A DNA stretch of 64,000 bases from positions 2,666,001-2,730,000 of the forward strand of contig OZ241908.1 in the NCBI GenBank assembly GCA_965203685.1, read 5' to 3'. Shown in pieces: positions 52,827 to 61,839 of this stretch (position 1 is its first letter; every line of letters starts with the position of its first letter). Position numbers and translations under genes: made by a program. The DNA is from VXYL01 sp965203685 (lineage in GTDB: Bacteria > Pseudomonadota > Gammaproteobacteria > Pseudomonadales > Azotimanducaceae). The notes beneath the pieces were generated by a model. The model was not told where the DNA came from. It worked only from the letters and a program-made list of their open reading frames with translations, and searched no databases.

Positions 52827-53711
52827 TCACTCCGCGGCTGGCAGTACCTCCACGACCACCTGCCACCCCGGACCCGACGCGATGGCGAAGCGTTCCGCGA
52901 AACTCGCCTGGTTGAGCGCCACCGCCATTCGGCCGACGCTGTTGACGTAGAGCACCGCGTGCCCCACATCGACATCGGCGAACGTGCGCGAGAAAGGCAC
53001 TTGGCCGGCGAATCGGCGGGTACCGTCCGGGCTCGTGATCGTGACCTGGTAGCGCGACCCCAAAGCCAGTGCCTTCCAGTCGGCCGGCAGGTTCGTCCAG
53101 ACGTTGCCGAAGTGCACGTCGAGCACGGGGATGTTGCCCACCAACCGATTCGCTTCAATCGTCGGGCGCTGGTAGTCGATGCGCACGACGTGGGTCGCCT
53201 CGCCGGCGTCCTCGAAACGCAGCTTGCCGCTCGCCAGCAGCGCGCCGACGTGGGCATACAGGTCCCGCCCATGGAATGTGTGAGATGCCTCTGACCCGGG
53301 CAGGCGATGCTTGCTCTCGTCGATCCGCCGGACCGCGACGACGCCGACGCCATCGTGCAGCAGCGTCAGCGTACCGTTGTTCGGGGTCACCACCAGTTGC
53401 CCGTTCGCCAACCGTGCGACCACGGATTCGCGGTCCGAGCCGACCCCGGGGTCAACCACCGAGACGAAAACCGTGTCGGCCGGCCAATAGTCGACCACCG
53501 CGTGAAGCCGATAGGCCGCCTGCCAGATGTCGAAGGTTGGGATCTCATGGGTCAGGTCGTCGACCAGGAGCCCGGGTTCGACGCGACGGGCCACCCCGCG
53601 CATGGCCGCAACCGCATGGTCCTCAAGGCCGAAGTCAGTTTGCAGGACCAGCGGTCCCGCTCCCGCGGAAAGGGACAGCAACAGTGCCGCAGCGACGTGC
53701 GCGAATCGCAT
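52827..53711 (-). CDS. SAM hydroxide adenosyltransferase (DUF62) family protein, secreted
   Basis: A 294-residue protein with a clear signal peptide (MRFAHVAAALLLSLSAGAG). The DUF62 N-terminal core follows: VLQTDFGLEDHAVAAMRGV, with the conserved Thr-Asp-Phe-Gly, and VFVSVVDPGVGSDRESVV, then TPNNGTLTLL and FHGRDLYAHVGALLASG. The C-terminal beta domain carries NIPVLDVHFGNVWTNLP and the closing loop VGHAVLYVNSVGRMAVALNQ. The family splits S-adenosylmethionine to adenosine and methionine. An exported member is unusual, since SAM is cytoplasmic. It lies 9 bp downstream of gspM and may be co-transcribed with the secretion genes. Confidence 0.85.
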   Translation of the reverse strand: MRFAHVAAALLLSLSAGAGPLVLQTDFGLEDHAVAAMRGVARRVEPGLLVDDLTHEIPTFDIWQAAYRLHAVVDYWPADTVFVSVVDPGVGSDRESVVARLANGQLVVTPNNGTLTLLHDGVGVVAVRRIDESKHRLPGSEASHTFHGRDLYAHVGALLASGKLRFEDAGEATHVVRIDYQRPTIEANRLVGNIPVLDVHFGNVWTNLPADWKALALGSRYQVTITSPDGTRRFAGQVPFSRTFADVDVGHAVLYVNSVGRMAVALNQASFAERFAIASGPGWQVVVEVLPAAE

Positions 53712-53720
53712 CGCGTTGAC

Positions 53721-54203
53721 TCAGCGCAGGCTGAACCGGGCGTTCACGATCCCCGGTTCGTGCAGGTCCACGGTTGCGCTCGCAATCTCGATGCCGTGCC
53801 GGCTCTCCAAGGCGTCCGTCCAACGGATCACCTTGTCGAAGGGCTGGCGGTCGACCTGTACGCTGAAGCCGCTGGCTTCGGGCTGAATGCGCCGTAGCGG
53901 TAGATCAACGGCCTTGGCAGCGGCGTTGATGGTGGACATCCTCGCCTGCGACGTGGCGGTCGCTTCGGCCGCGCGGGATTCGGCCTGGGCCCGGTTGTCC
54001 TGCATCCAGACGAGATCCTGAAACTCGCGGGCCTGGCGCGAGACCGCCGTCGTGCGGTAGTCGACCAAGGGCTTGACGGTGCCATAGAGGAGCGCAATGC
54101 CGACGGCCGCCGCGCAGCCAAGCGCCAGCGTCCGTTCGCGCGGCGACAGGGCATCGAATCGAGCGCGCCAAGGCTGCAAAGCGTCGATGATGGTCTTGAA
54201 CAC
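53721..54203 (-). CDS. gspM: Type II secretion protein GspM
   Basis: About 160 residues from the GTG at 54203, overlapping nothing but starting 5 bp past the gspL stop. It has a short cytoplasmic N-terminus, one transmembrane helix (LGCAAAVGIALLYGTVKPLVDY) and a periplasmic coiled-coil and ferredoxin-like domain (ARMSTINAAAKAVDLPLRRI). GspM binds GspL in the inner-membrane platform. Its order after gspL is the usual one, and the sequence ends GIVNARFSLR as in other members. Confidence 0.82.
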   Translation of the reverse strand: MFKTIIDALQPWRARFDALSPRERTLALGCAAAVGIALLYGTVKPLVDYRTTAVSRQAREFQDLVWMQDNRAQAESRAAEATATSQARMSTINAAAKAVDLPLRRIQPEASGFSVQVDRQPFDKVIRWTDALESRHGIEIASATVDLHEPGIVNARFSLR

Positions 54204-54207
54204 TGGC

Positions 54208-55497
54208 CTACCCTCGCTTGTCGCCGGTCCAGCCCGGCCCGATCCAGTGGTCTGCGATGCGGATGCTGGCCCGCGCACGATCCTCATGCTGCTCGGCAGA
54301 CACGATCTCGAGATCCAAGCCGCGCTCGCCGAGAGCCGTCTTCAACTCGTCCAGGACATCGTAGTCCGCCACCAGCACGTCGGCCCCAAAGGCGCCACGT
54401 TCGCTGTAGGAGACGCTGCGAAGCTCATACTTCCCGGAGAGGTCGGACAGCGCGACGCCAAGGTGCCCGAGCAGTCTGTGGAAGCCAAGGCGTGACTCGG
54501 GTGCTTGACCCAAGCGTACGCGCATGCGTGTTGCCGGGTTCCCGGGCGCGCGGTCGACACCGTAGATGTCGCGGTACAGCGCCACGGCTTCTGCGCGGTA
54601 GGCGTCGGCCCGGTGATTGGCCCACAGGCCTTGGGCCGCGGCGACTAGGAGTCCGAGCACCAGCCAGGCACCGGCGAGCACGGCCGCCGGGCGCCACCGT
54701 GCCCAAGTCCCAGTAGCGCGCTTGACCGTGTACTCGCCCTGCAGAAGATCGATCGCGAAGCGTTCGTCAAAGGCGCCCGCCAGGTCGGCCAGGACCGAGC
54801 CATGCGACCCAACGTCTTCGACCTCATCGATGGCGAAGCCCGCGGCGCGCAGGTCGACGGGGGCCAGGCTGCCGTTGACCTGGTGCAACGTGACACCGTC
54901 GGCTTCGTCGAGATCCGCACGCAGGGACATCAACGTGGCGGCAAGATTGGCCGCGTCGATGCTCGCCACCTGGTCGTCCGCACGCAGCAATGCGTCATCG
55001 CCGTCGTACAGCACGGCGATGGTGTTGGCGCCCGCCGGCAGCGCCATGGCCTCCGGCGTCATGCAGCCAGGTGCAATCCCGGCATCGTCAAGGACATCGA
55101 GCCAAGCGCGCATGGCGTCGCGGGGGGTGACCAGGCAGCGAACCGGCTCGTGACGCGCCAGGGTTCCGCAGGCCACGTGCATCGTGTCGATGTCCTCGGT
55201 GAGAAACGGCTCCACCGCGTAACGCGCCGCGCGCCGCAACTGGGCCGCTGTGCGGCCAGGGACCTCGCAGCGCAAAGCGACGACCTCCGCGGTGGGGACA
55301 AAAGCAACGACCCGGGCTGGATCCGTTGCCCATGGGGCATCGTCCGCGATCAAGGCCGCGAGTCCGGGCCCGTCCGTACGTCCCTGGGTCCTGACGCCAT
55401 CGGCATCGTCCCAAAGCAGCCAGTCGACCTCGGCATCAAGCGCGCCGTCGTCCGCGCGTTCCACCGGGCTGGCAAGCCTTACAAAGAGTCGCAGCAT
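54208..55497 (-). CDS. gspL: Type II secretion protein GspL
   Basis: About 429 residues from the ATG at 55497. The N-terminal half is the cytoplasmic actin-like domain that recruits the GspE ATPase. A transmembrane helix (AVLAGAWLVLGLLVAAAQGLWANH) at about residues 265-290 leads to a periplasmic ferredoxin-like domain (KYELRSVSYSERGAFGADVL). The order K-L-M and lengths match the Gsp assembly platform. It begins 14 bp after gspK ends. Confidence 0.85.
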   Translation of the reverse strand: MLRLFVRLASPVERADDGALDAEVDWLLWDDADGVRTQGRTDGPGLAALIADDAPWATDPARVVAFVPTAEVVALRCEVPGRTAAQLRRAARYAVEPFLTEDIDTMHVACGTLARHEPVRCLVTPRDAMRAWLDVLDDAGIAPGCMTPEAMALPAGANTIAVLYDGDDALLRADDQVASIDAANLAATLMSLRADLDEADGVTLHQVNGSLAPVDLRAAGFAIDEVEDVGSHGSVLADLAGAFDERFAIDLLQGEYTVKRATGTWARWRPAAVLAGAWLVLGLLVAAAQGLWANHRADAYRAEAVALYRDIYGVDRAPGNPATRMRVRLGQAPESRLGFHRLLGHLGVALSDLSGKYELRSVSYSERGAFGADVLVADYDVLDELKTALGERGLDLEIVSAEQHEDRARASIRIADHWIGPGWTGDKRG

Positions 55498-55511
55498 CGG
55501 CACTTCTCGAA

Positions 55512-56516
55512 TCAACCCCGGCCATCCGGCGGGGGCATTGTACCGGTTGCATCCGAGTCGCCTGCGGGTTCGTGCTCGTGCCAAGCGAGCGCTTCGAACC
55601 GCTCGCCGTAGCTCCGCCACAGCAGCGTCAACTGGCCGGTTTCCGGGTGGCGGTGGAGAAGCGACGTCAGTTCGCTGCGTGCGCCATCGACCTCGGCGCG
55701 GACCTGAACCCTGAAGAACGTGCTCTCAACGGTCAGCACGGCCACGGCCTCGCCGAGTTCCGGGTGGGCGCCCGTGATGTCTTCCACCCGCGCGATCTCG
55801 CGTTCCTGCTCCACCAGGCGCAGGGCGTTCCCGGGCACGAAATTCGGCGCAAGCGCGCCGAGAACGACCTCGTTGGCCGTGTTGACGTTCACGCGCAGAT
55901 CGTCGTGGGGCAGCGCGGTGACGTGTGGTCGCAGCCGTTCGAAGGCCTCCGTCTCAAGACCGGTCGCGACGACGAACTCGGATACGTGGGCTGCGCGCTG
56001 GTTGGCGGCACGACGTGGTGGATCGCCCATCAAGTAGGCTGCGTCCTCGACGCCCAAGGCCGTCACGTCCTGGTCAGCATCCACCCAGTCCACCCACCGG
56101 TCGGCCAGGTTGGCATCGATTTCTAACGCGGTGAGCAGACGCTTCAAGCGGCCAGCGTTCTCGGCGCTCTCCCGGTCGCCAGCGACGGCGTTGAGGTTGA
56201 AACGTCGTTCGAGGTCCTGAATGCGAATCTCGAGGGCACCGCCCTGCACTTCGAATGCCTCGCTTGGGGCCGCCCACTCCTCCAGCAGCGTGTCGATCAC
56301 GCGTGTGTCCTCCTGCTCCCAGTCCGCGTAGAGGACCTGGCGCGCGTACTGCTCGCCACCCAACGCAAACTGGCGCGCTTGGGACCCGGCAAGCGTCTGC
56401 TGGCTGTGCGCGATCGTGAATCGCTGGCGGTCGACCATGGCGTAGGCCAACGCGGTGGCAATCGCAACGACGACGAGGACGCTGACCAGGGCGACTCCCT
56501 GCTGATTGCCGGTCAC
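55512..56516 (-). CDS. gspK: Type II secretion minor pseudopilin GspK
   Basis: A 334-residue minor pseudopilin, the largest of the set. It starts GVALVSVLVVVAIATALAYAMVDRQ, a prepilin-type N-terminus cleaved after Gly; Val or Ala at +1 rather than Phe and loss of the +5 Glu are usual for GspK. DLERRFNLNAV and DWVDADQDVTALGVEDAAYL carry the calcium-site region of the family. It sits at the pseudopilus tip with I and J. It overlaps gspJ by four bases. Confidence 0.87.
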   Translation of the reverse strand: MTGNQQGVALVSVLVVVAIATALAYAMVDRQRFTIAHSQQTLAGSQARQFALGGEQYARQVLYADWEQEDTRVIDTLLEEWAAPSEAFEVQGGALEIRIQDLERRFNLNAVAGDRESAENAGRLKRLLTALEIDANLADRWVDWVDADQDVTALGVEDAAYLMGDPPRRAANQRAAHVSEFVVATGLETEAFERLRPHVTALPHDDLRVNVNTANEVVLGALAPNFVPGNALRLVEQEREIARVEDITGAHPELGEAVAVLTVESTFFRVQVRAEVDGARSELTSLLHRHPETGQLTLLWRSYGERFEALAWHEHEPAGDSDATGTMPPPDGRG

Positions 56517-57205
56517 GACGTGGGCTCCATGTCGGGATCCACGTCGTCGTCCAACTCTTGATCGTCGGTGCCGGGCAACCCTGGCTCGTCACGCTCCAAC
56601 AGGAAGTCGGCAGGCGGAGCCACTGGCCACAGTCGCCCCAAGCGACCGTAGACCACGTGCTCGAGCCGCAACTCGATGGCCTCAAGCGCGTTCTCTTCGG
56701 CGTCGCCACTAACGGCCACGGGCCAGTACCGGAACTCCTCCCCGCGGGCGGCATGGGCCACGAACTCGACGTCAGTCACGCCCGGCAACAGCACCTGCTC
56801 AATGGCCTCGGTGTCGGGGCCGCGGTCGAGCAGAGGCCAGAACTCGCGCACAAGGTCGCCGTCCGCAACGGTGTAGGCAACGCGTTGCAGCTCCGAGCGT
56901 GGCGAGCGCAAGGGGTTCTGCCAGCCACGCCGCGTGAACTCGATCAGGGGCTGACCGATGATGATGGCGGCCGTCGAATCGCCGAATGCGTCGCGCACTG
57001 GCCTGCGCGTCATTTGCTCCACATCGCGCGAGATGATGAACATCGCGCGCTGCAGTTCCGCCAATCGATCCGAACGGTCCCGGACGTTGTCGGACAGATC
57101 GACGATCCCGGCGAGAATCTGGCTCGACATGAGCCCGATCACGGCAAACACGCCGAGGGCGATGAGCATTTCCAGCAGCGTGAACCCGTGTCGTTCGCGG
57201 ACCAT
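56513..57205 (-). CDS. gspJ: Type II secretion minor pseudopilin GspJ
   Basis: A 230-residue minor pseudopilin with the type IV prepilin leader (MVRERHGFTLLEMLIALGVFAVIGLMS), including cleavage after Gly before FTLLE and the +5 Glu. The mature part includes LAELQRAMFIISRDVEQMTRRPVRD and ELQRVAYTVADGDLVREFW, typical of GspJ. It overlaps gspK by four bases and gspI by one. Confidence 0.87.
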   Translation of the reverse strand: MVRERHGFTLLEMLIALGVFAVIGLMSSQILAGIVDLSDNVRDRSDRLAELQRAMFIISRDVEQMTRRPVRDAFGDSTAAIIIGQPLIEFTRRGWQNPLRSPRSELQRVAYTVADGDLVREFWPLLDRGPDTEAIEQVLLPGVTDVEFVAHAARGEEFRYWPVAVSGDAEENALEAIELRLEHVVYGRLGRLWPVAPPADFLLERDEPGLPGTDDQELDDDVDPDMEPTS

Positions 57206-57600
57206 CAGTAACGCCCCATGAAGGCGACCAAGGTATCCAGTGGACCGACTTCGCGGCCGTCCTCGAGGGCGTACACGGTCACTTCCACGCGGCGCAGCGA
57301 CGGGTGGGATGTCGATTGGGTCTCCCTGACCACTTGCCAGGAGCGGTCGCCCTGACGCACCCGTTGGCGTACGGTGCCGAGGCTGATTGCTTGTGTGGTG
57401 CCGCGATGTTCAAGGCGCATCCGTGCCACTTCGTTTTCCGCGACCCAGCGCGCCAGCGTTCGTTGCTCCATGGAGTGAAGATCGCGCACGGAGTCGCCGC
57501 CACGGCCGAACACGGCCATTGCGACGATCGCGAGTACGGCCAGGGCCACCATCAGTTCGAGCAATGTGAAGCCCCGGGCCAAGCAACGGTCGCGGTTCAT
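57205..57600 (-). CDS. gspI: Type II secretion minor pseudopilin GspI
   Basis: About 131 residues from the ATG at 57600. The prepilin leader is MNRDRCLARGFTLLELMVALAVLAIVAM, with cleavage after Gly. The small mature domain includes LARWVAENEVARMRLEHRG, a GspI hallmark, and a beta-rich C-terminus ending GPLDTLVAFMGRY. GspI starts the tip complex with J and K. Its stop abuts gspJ. Confidence 0.85.
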   Translation of the reverse strand: MNRDRCLARGFTLLELMVALAVLAIVAMAVFGRGGDSVRDLHSMEQRTLARWVAENEVARMRLEHRGTTQAISLGTVRQRVRQGDRSWQVVRETQSTSHPSLRRVEVTVYALEDGREVGPLDTLVAFMGRY

Positions 57601-57613
57601 CGTGCGCGTGGGT

Positions 57614-58198
57614 TCAGCGTACACGGATGATGGACCGCGGCTCGGGTGCGCCCTGCGGTTCGGCCCGGACGCGCGCAATGCCGTCAGAAACGGCCGACCA
57701 CGGCGGCAAGTCTCCACTCGAAACCACCACCTCGAACGGCGTGATCTCCCCGCCCGGCAAGATCGCAATGCTGGGAAACTCCGCCGCGGACCGCGCATCG
57801 TCGTCTTCGCGAGCCAGGAAGGGTGGCGGGGCGTCGCCGTTCTCTACCGCCTCCGTGCGCTGCTCGAGGTTTGCCCGAATCGCGAACAACAGTCCGTCCT
57901 CGGCCTCACGGGGCTGGAAAGGCGCTTCGTCGAGGACGTGCCACGAGTCAGCGGCCGGGTCGTAGGTCTGAAACGCATAGCCGGTCGGGCTGACCGCTAG
58001 TCCCCAGATCTCGTTGCGCGTCAACGCTTCCGTGCGGGCCAACTCGATGGCCAGCGCCACTCGTTCGGCTTCCGCCTGGACGCGCTGGCGCTGTCCCGCA
58101 TCCGACATCGCGAGCGTGAGTGTGCCCGCCAGGATGCCGATGATCGTCATCACGAGCAGCAGTTCCAGCAACGTGAAGCCGGCATGACGAGCGGTCAT
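57614..58198 (-). CDS. gspH: Type II secretion minor pseudopilin GspH
   Basis: About 194 residues from the ATG at 58198. The leader MTARHAGFTLLELLLVMTIIGILAGT is a textbook prepilin signal. The mature region (AEAERVALAIELARTEALTRN, EIWGLAVSPTGYAFQTYD) is GspH-like, although the C-terminal half is longer and more acidic than in E. coli-type proteins. It lies between gspG and gspI in the standard order. Confidence 0.85.
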   Translation of the reverse strand: MTARHAGFTLLELLLVMTIIGILAGTLTLAMSDAGQRQRVQAEAERVALAIELARTEALTRNEIWGLAVSPTGYAFQTYDPAADSWHVLDEAPFQPREAEDGLLFAIRANLEQRTEAVENGDAPPPFLAREDDDARSAAEFPSIAILPGGEITPFEVVVSSGDLPPWSAVSDGIARVRAEPQGAPEPRSIIRVR

Positions 58199-58209
58199 GG
58201 GCTTGTCTG

Positions 58210-58653
58210 TCAGATGTCCGCGGAACTGATGTCCGCGTCCACGCCTTCGCCGCCTTCGACGCCGTCGGCCCCGAGGGACACCAGTTGGTACGTGCGCCCC
58301 TCGGCGATGTAGACGTACTCGTTGTCCCACTGGTCCAGCGGGTACTTCCGGAGATACGGCTCCGGTCCCCAGCGCCGCGGTTCGGGAAAGCCGCTCGGCT
58401 TCTCGACTAGGGCTTCGAGACCCTGGTCTGTCGACGGATACGCGCCATTGTGCAGCCGGTACATTTCGAGCGCCTGGCCGACCGTGCGGATCTCCATCCG
58501 TTGCGCCGCGATACGGGCGTCGTCGTCGTAGCCGATCACGTTGGGGACGATGACCGCGACCAGGATGCCGATGATCACCACGACCATCATGATCTCGATC
58601 AGTGTCATGCCCGTTTGCCGGTGCATGGGTGAAGGTGTCCTCGTCCGCATCAT
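58210..58653 (-). CDS. gspG: Type II secretion major pseudopilin GspG
   Basis: A 147-residue major pseudopilin. Its leader reaches the cleavage site at TGMTLIEIMMVVVIIGILVAV, with Met at +1 and the +5 Glu present. The mature protein shows LEMYRLHNGAYPSTDQGLEAL and KYPLDQWDNEYVY, both highly conserved in GspG and including the calcium-binding region. Two consecutive ATGs (58653, 58650) follow GGGGAGGG; the second has better spacing. It forms the pilus-like piston of the system. Confidence 0.92.
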   Translation of the reverse strand: MMRTRTPSPMHRQTGMTLIEIMMVVVIIGILVAVIVPNVIGYDDDARIAAQRMEIRTVGQALEMYRLHNGAYPSTDQGLEALVEKPSGFPEPRRWGPEPYLRKYPLDQWDNEYVYIAEGRTYQLVSLGADGVEGGEGVDADISSADI

Positions 58654-58671
58654 GCCCTCCCCTTAGTCTGG

Positions 58672-59904
58672 TCAAGCCACCAATTGGTTCATGTTGAGGA
58701 TCGGTACGAGGATAGCCAGCACGATCATCAGCACCATGCCCGCCATGAACAGCAGCATCAGCGGTTGGAACAACTGCACGAGCGTGGTTACCAAGCGTGT
58801 CAGTTCCTGCTGCTGGTAGTCCGCCACCTTGGCCAGCATGGCGTCGAGTTCGCCGCTCGCCTCGCCGCTCGCAACCATGTGCAGGAACATCGGCGGGAAG
58901 TACCCCACCGCATCCAGGGCCGCGCGCAGGCTGCTGCCCTCGCTCACGCTCTGGACCGCGCGCCCGAGGCCACGCTTCAGCCACGTGTTGGTCACGACCT
59001 CGGTGGCGATCTTCATGGCGTCCACCAGCGGCACGCCACTCGATGTCAGGATCGCGAGTGTACTGGCATAGCGGCTGGCGCTGCTGCCACGTGCAATCCG
59101 ACGCACCAGCGGCATGGACAACTTGCGTCGGTCCCACCACAAGCGGTAGCTCGGGTTGGCGCGCAGCCACCTCACGGCAACGCCGCCACCGACAAGGAGC
59201 GTCACGAGCACCCACCAGTACTGTCGGAGCAGATCGCTCATGTCGATCAGCATGACCGTCAACAGCGGAAGCGTCTGACCGGTGTCCGCGAACACATCCA
59301 CGATCCGTGGTACGACGTAGATCATCAAGCCGGCGATGATGAACAAGGACACGACGAACAGGAGCACGGGGTAGAACAGCGCCATCTGAACGTTGCGTAC
59401 AGACTCGAACCGCTGCTCTGTGTGATCGGCCAGGTTGTCGAGCACGGCATCGAGGTAGCCGGACTGTTCACCGGCGGCAACCGTCGACCGGTACATCGAA
59501 GAGAAGGCATTCGGATAGTCGCCGAGCGCAGCGGCCAGCGAGTGACCCTCGAGCACGCGCCCGCGCACGTCCATCACCAAAGCCGACAGCCGGCGTTTGT
59601 CGCTCTGCCGGGCGATGGTGTGCAACGACTCCTCGACCGGCAGACCCGCGGCGATCAGCGTCGCCAACTGACGCGTCAGAAGCGCAAGATCCAAGGGCGC
59701 AACGGCGCCGCCGATCGTCAGCCGCCGGCGGCTCGGTGCGGTTGCGGTGGATGCACCGTTGCGGCGGCTCGCGGTCGCAACGGACATCGGGGACAACCCC
59801 TGGTCGCGCAAGAGTTGGCGGACGTGGCGACTGCTGTCCCCCTCCAAGACCCCTTTGCGCTGGCGGCCGCCGGCATCCAACGCGGTGTATTCGAACGCCG
59901 CCAT
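58672..59904 (-). CDS. gspF: Type II secretion inner-membrane protein GspF
   Basis: About 410 residues from the ATG at 59904. The sequence starts MAAFEYTALDAGGRQRKGVL, as GspF proteins do. Two similar cytoplasmic domains (ALLTRQLATLIAAGLPVEES and RYASTLAILTSSGVPLVDAM) alternate with membrane helices (ALFYPVLLFVVSLFIIAGLM, YWWVLVTLLVGGGVAV and the last near VLMIVLAILVPIL). It is the platform protein and lies 8 bp after gspE. Confidence 0.92.
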   Translation of the reverse strand: MAAFEYTALDAGGRQRKGVLEGDSSRHVRQLLRDQGLSPMSVATASRRNGASTATAPSRRRLTIGGAVAPLDLALLTRQLATLIAAGLPVEESLHTIARQSDKRRLSALVMDVRGRVLEGHSLAAALGDYPNAFSSMYRSTVAAGEQSGYLDAVLDNLADHTEQRFESVRNVQMALFYPVLLFVVSLFIIAGLMIYVVPRIVDVFADTGQTLPLLTVMLIDMSDLLRQYWWVLVTLLVGGGVAVRWLRANPSYRLWWDRRKLSMPLVRRIARGSSASRYASTLAILTSSGVPLVDAMKIATEVVTNTWLKRGLGRAVQSVSEGSSLRAALDAVGYFPPMFLHMVASGEASGELDAMLAKVADYQQQELTRLVTTLVQLFQPLMLLFMAGMVLMIVLAILVPILNMNQLVA

Positions 59905-59912
59905 GCTGCCCT

Positions 59913-61460
59913 TTAGCGGGGCGGTTCCGCGGCGCCCTCGTCCGCGAGACTGACGCGCATCACCTCGTTCACAGTCGTGACGCCAGCCAGTACCTTGCGC
60001 CGCCCATCGTCCGCGATGCCCGGCGAGTAACGACGCGCGTACTCGCCCATGGCCTGTTCGGACGCCTGGTCGTGGATAAGCCCGCGCAGAGTCTCGTCGA
60101 CGGTGACCAGTTCGTAGATGCCGGTGCGTCCCCTGAAGCCCGAGTTCCCGCACGCGTCGCACCCTTCAGCCCGGTAGATGGGGGCGCCCGTGTTCAAGCT
60201 CCCTAGGAAACGCTGTTCCAGCGGGGTCGGCTCGACGGCAATCTTGCAGGCCGGGCACAACGTGCGGACCAGCCGCTGGGCCAGCACGCCAACTATGCTC
60301 GAGGCGATGAGGAAGGGCTCGACACCCATGTCGACCAGCCGGGTCACGGCACCAATGGCCGTATTGGTGTGCACCGTCGACATGACCAAGTGGCCGGTCA
60401 GGCTCGCCTGCACGGCCGTCTGCGCGGTCTCCAGGTCACGGATCTCGCCAACCATGACCACGTCGGGGTCTTGGCGCAGGATGGCACGCAGCCCCCGGGC
60501 GAAGGTCATGTCCGCCTTATCGTTCACCTGTGTCTGACCGATGCCCTTGATGCTGTATTCGATTGGGTTCTCGATGGTCAGAATGTTGATCGCATCGCTG
60601 TTCAATTCGCCCATCGCCGCGTAGAGCGTTGTCGTCTTGCCGGACCCCGTCGGCCCGGTGACAAGGAAGATGCCGTGGGGGCTCGCGACCACGCCTCGCA
60701 ACCGCGTCAGCGTTTGCTCGTCCATGCCGAGGTTCGGCAACTCCAACGCACCCGCCTGCTTGTCCAGAAGGCGCAGTACGACGCGCTCGCCATTACCGGT
60801 GGGCAGCGTCGAGACCCGTACGTCGACTTCCCGCCCGCCGATCCTTAAGGGGATGCGGCCATCCTGTGGAATGCGCTTCTCGGCAATGTCGAGCTTCGCC
60901 ATCACCTTGATCCGCGATACCAGCAGCGGTGCCAACGCGCGCTTCGGATGGACAACCTCGCGCATCACGCCATCGACGCGAAAGCGAACCTGCAGAACCT
61001 TCTCGAAGGTCTCGATGTGGACGTCGGAAGCGCCCTCGCGGATCGCCTCGGACAGCAACGCGTTGATCAACTGGACGATCGGCGCGTCGGCCTCGGCATC
61101 GAGTAGATCCTCCGTCTCCGGCACCGAGTCGGCCAGGCTCGCCAGATCGAGGTGCTCACCGATGTCCGCGACCATCTGCTTGGTAGCCGAAGCATCGCGG
61201 GCATAGGCCTCGGTGAGGCAGGCCTCGAACTCCTCTTCGGTAACGACCTTGAGGGCGAAACGTCGCTTCGTGACGCGCTTAAGTTCGGCAAGCGTGGTCA
61301 ATGTCGGCTGGGCCTTGCAGACCACCGTCAATCGACCGTCGGCACTGCCCTCGTCGACCACAACGACGCCAAAGTCACGCGCGAACGCGAACGGCAAAAC
61401 CGGCCCCGCCGCCGGGACGCCAGTCTCGCCGTTGCTATGTTGTGCGGGCAAGTCGGCCAA
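59913..61460 (-). CDS. gspE: Type II secretion ATPase GspE
   Basis: A 515-residue secretion ATPase. The TTG at 61460 is the likely start, with a weak GGGGTG nearby. An N-terminal domain (about 20-150) precedes the core: FLVTGPTGSGKTTTLYAAM (Walker A), the Asp box ILTIENPIEYSI, VVMVGEIRDLETAQ (Walker B) and the His box LVMSTVHTNTAIGAVTRL. A zinc module has paired cysteines in LCPACK and GCDACGNSGFRGR. It powers pseudopilus assembly and is the first gene of the gspE-M operon. gspC, gspD and gspN are not in this window. Confidence 0.93.
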   Translation of the reverse strand: MADLPAQHSNGETGVPAAGPVLPFAFARDFGVVVVDEGSADGRLTVVCKAQPTLTTLAELKRVTKRRFALKVVTEEEFEACLTEAYARDASATKQMVADIGEHLDLASLADSVPETEDLLDAEADAPIVQLINALLSEAIREGASDVHIETFEKVLQVRFRVDGVMREVVHPKRALAPLLVSRIKVMAKLDIAEKRIPQDGRIPLRIGGREVDVRVSTLPTGNGERVVLRLLDKQAGALELPNLGMDEQTLTRLRGVVASPHGIFLVTGPTGSGKTTTLYAAMGELNSDAINILTIENPIEYSIKGIGQTQVNDKADMTFARGLRAILRQDPDVVMVGEIRDLETAQTAVQASLTGHLVMSTVHTNTAIGAVTRLVDMGVEPFLIASSIVGVLAQRLVRTLCPACKIAVEPTPLEQRFLGSLNTGAPIYRAEGCDACGNSGFRGRTGIYELVTVDETLRGLIHDQASEQAMGEYARRYSPGIADDGRRKVLAGVTTVNEVMRVSLADEGAAEPPR

Positions 61461-61839
61461 TACGCACCCCGCCGCTCGCGTCCTGCATCGTTGCGATGAT
61501 AGCGCCTTGGACGCCCCAAGGTCGCGGAAAGTTCGGCGTTGCGGGTGCCGTTAGCAACCGGTGCGCAACAGATCTTCGACAAGTAGGCACTGACGATTGA
61601 GCGGCTGCGAGAGCCGATCGTTCCCGTAGTCGCCGAACCATCCGCTCAGCTACCGAACATCGCCCTTTTCGACGTCGGTGTGGGGTTGCCCACCCTTTGC
61701 CCAAACGCGCCAGGTAGGCAGGACCGTCGCGCTGGACAAAGCGTGGACAACCCTGCGAGCATCGTCGTCACTTTTCGGCTCGCAAGGGTTAGACGGCGCT
61801 CTGTGCGGGACCGGCAGCGGGATCTAAGGCTGCTGACCG
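61461..61839. other. Divergent intergenic region, no supported gene
   Basis: About 380 bp between gspE and the plus-strand triple-repeat gene. It must contain the gsp operon promoter. No frame with codon bias or start signal was found, and no clear promoter hexamer pair was identified. Confidence 0.35.
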
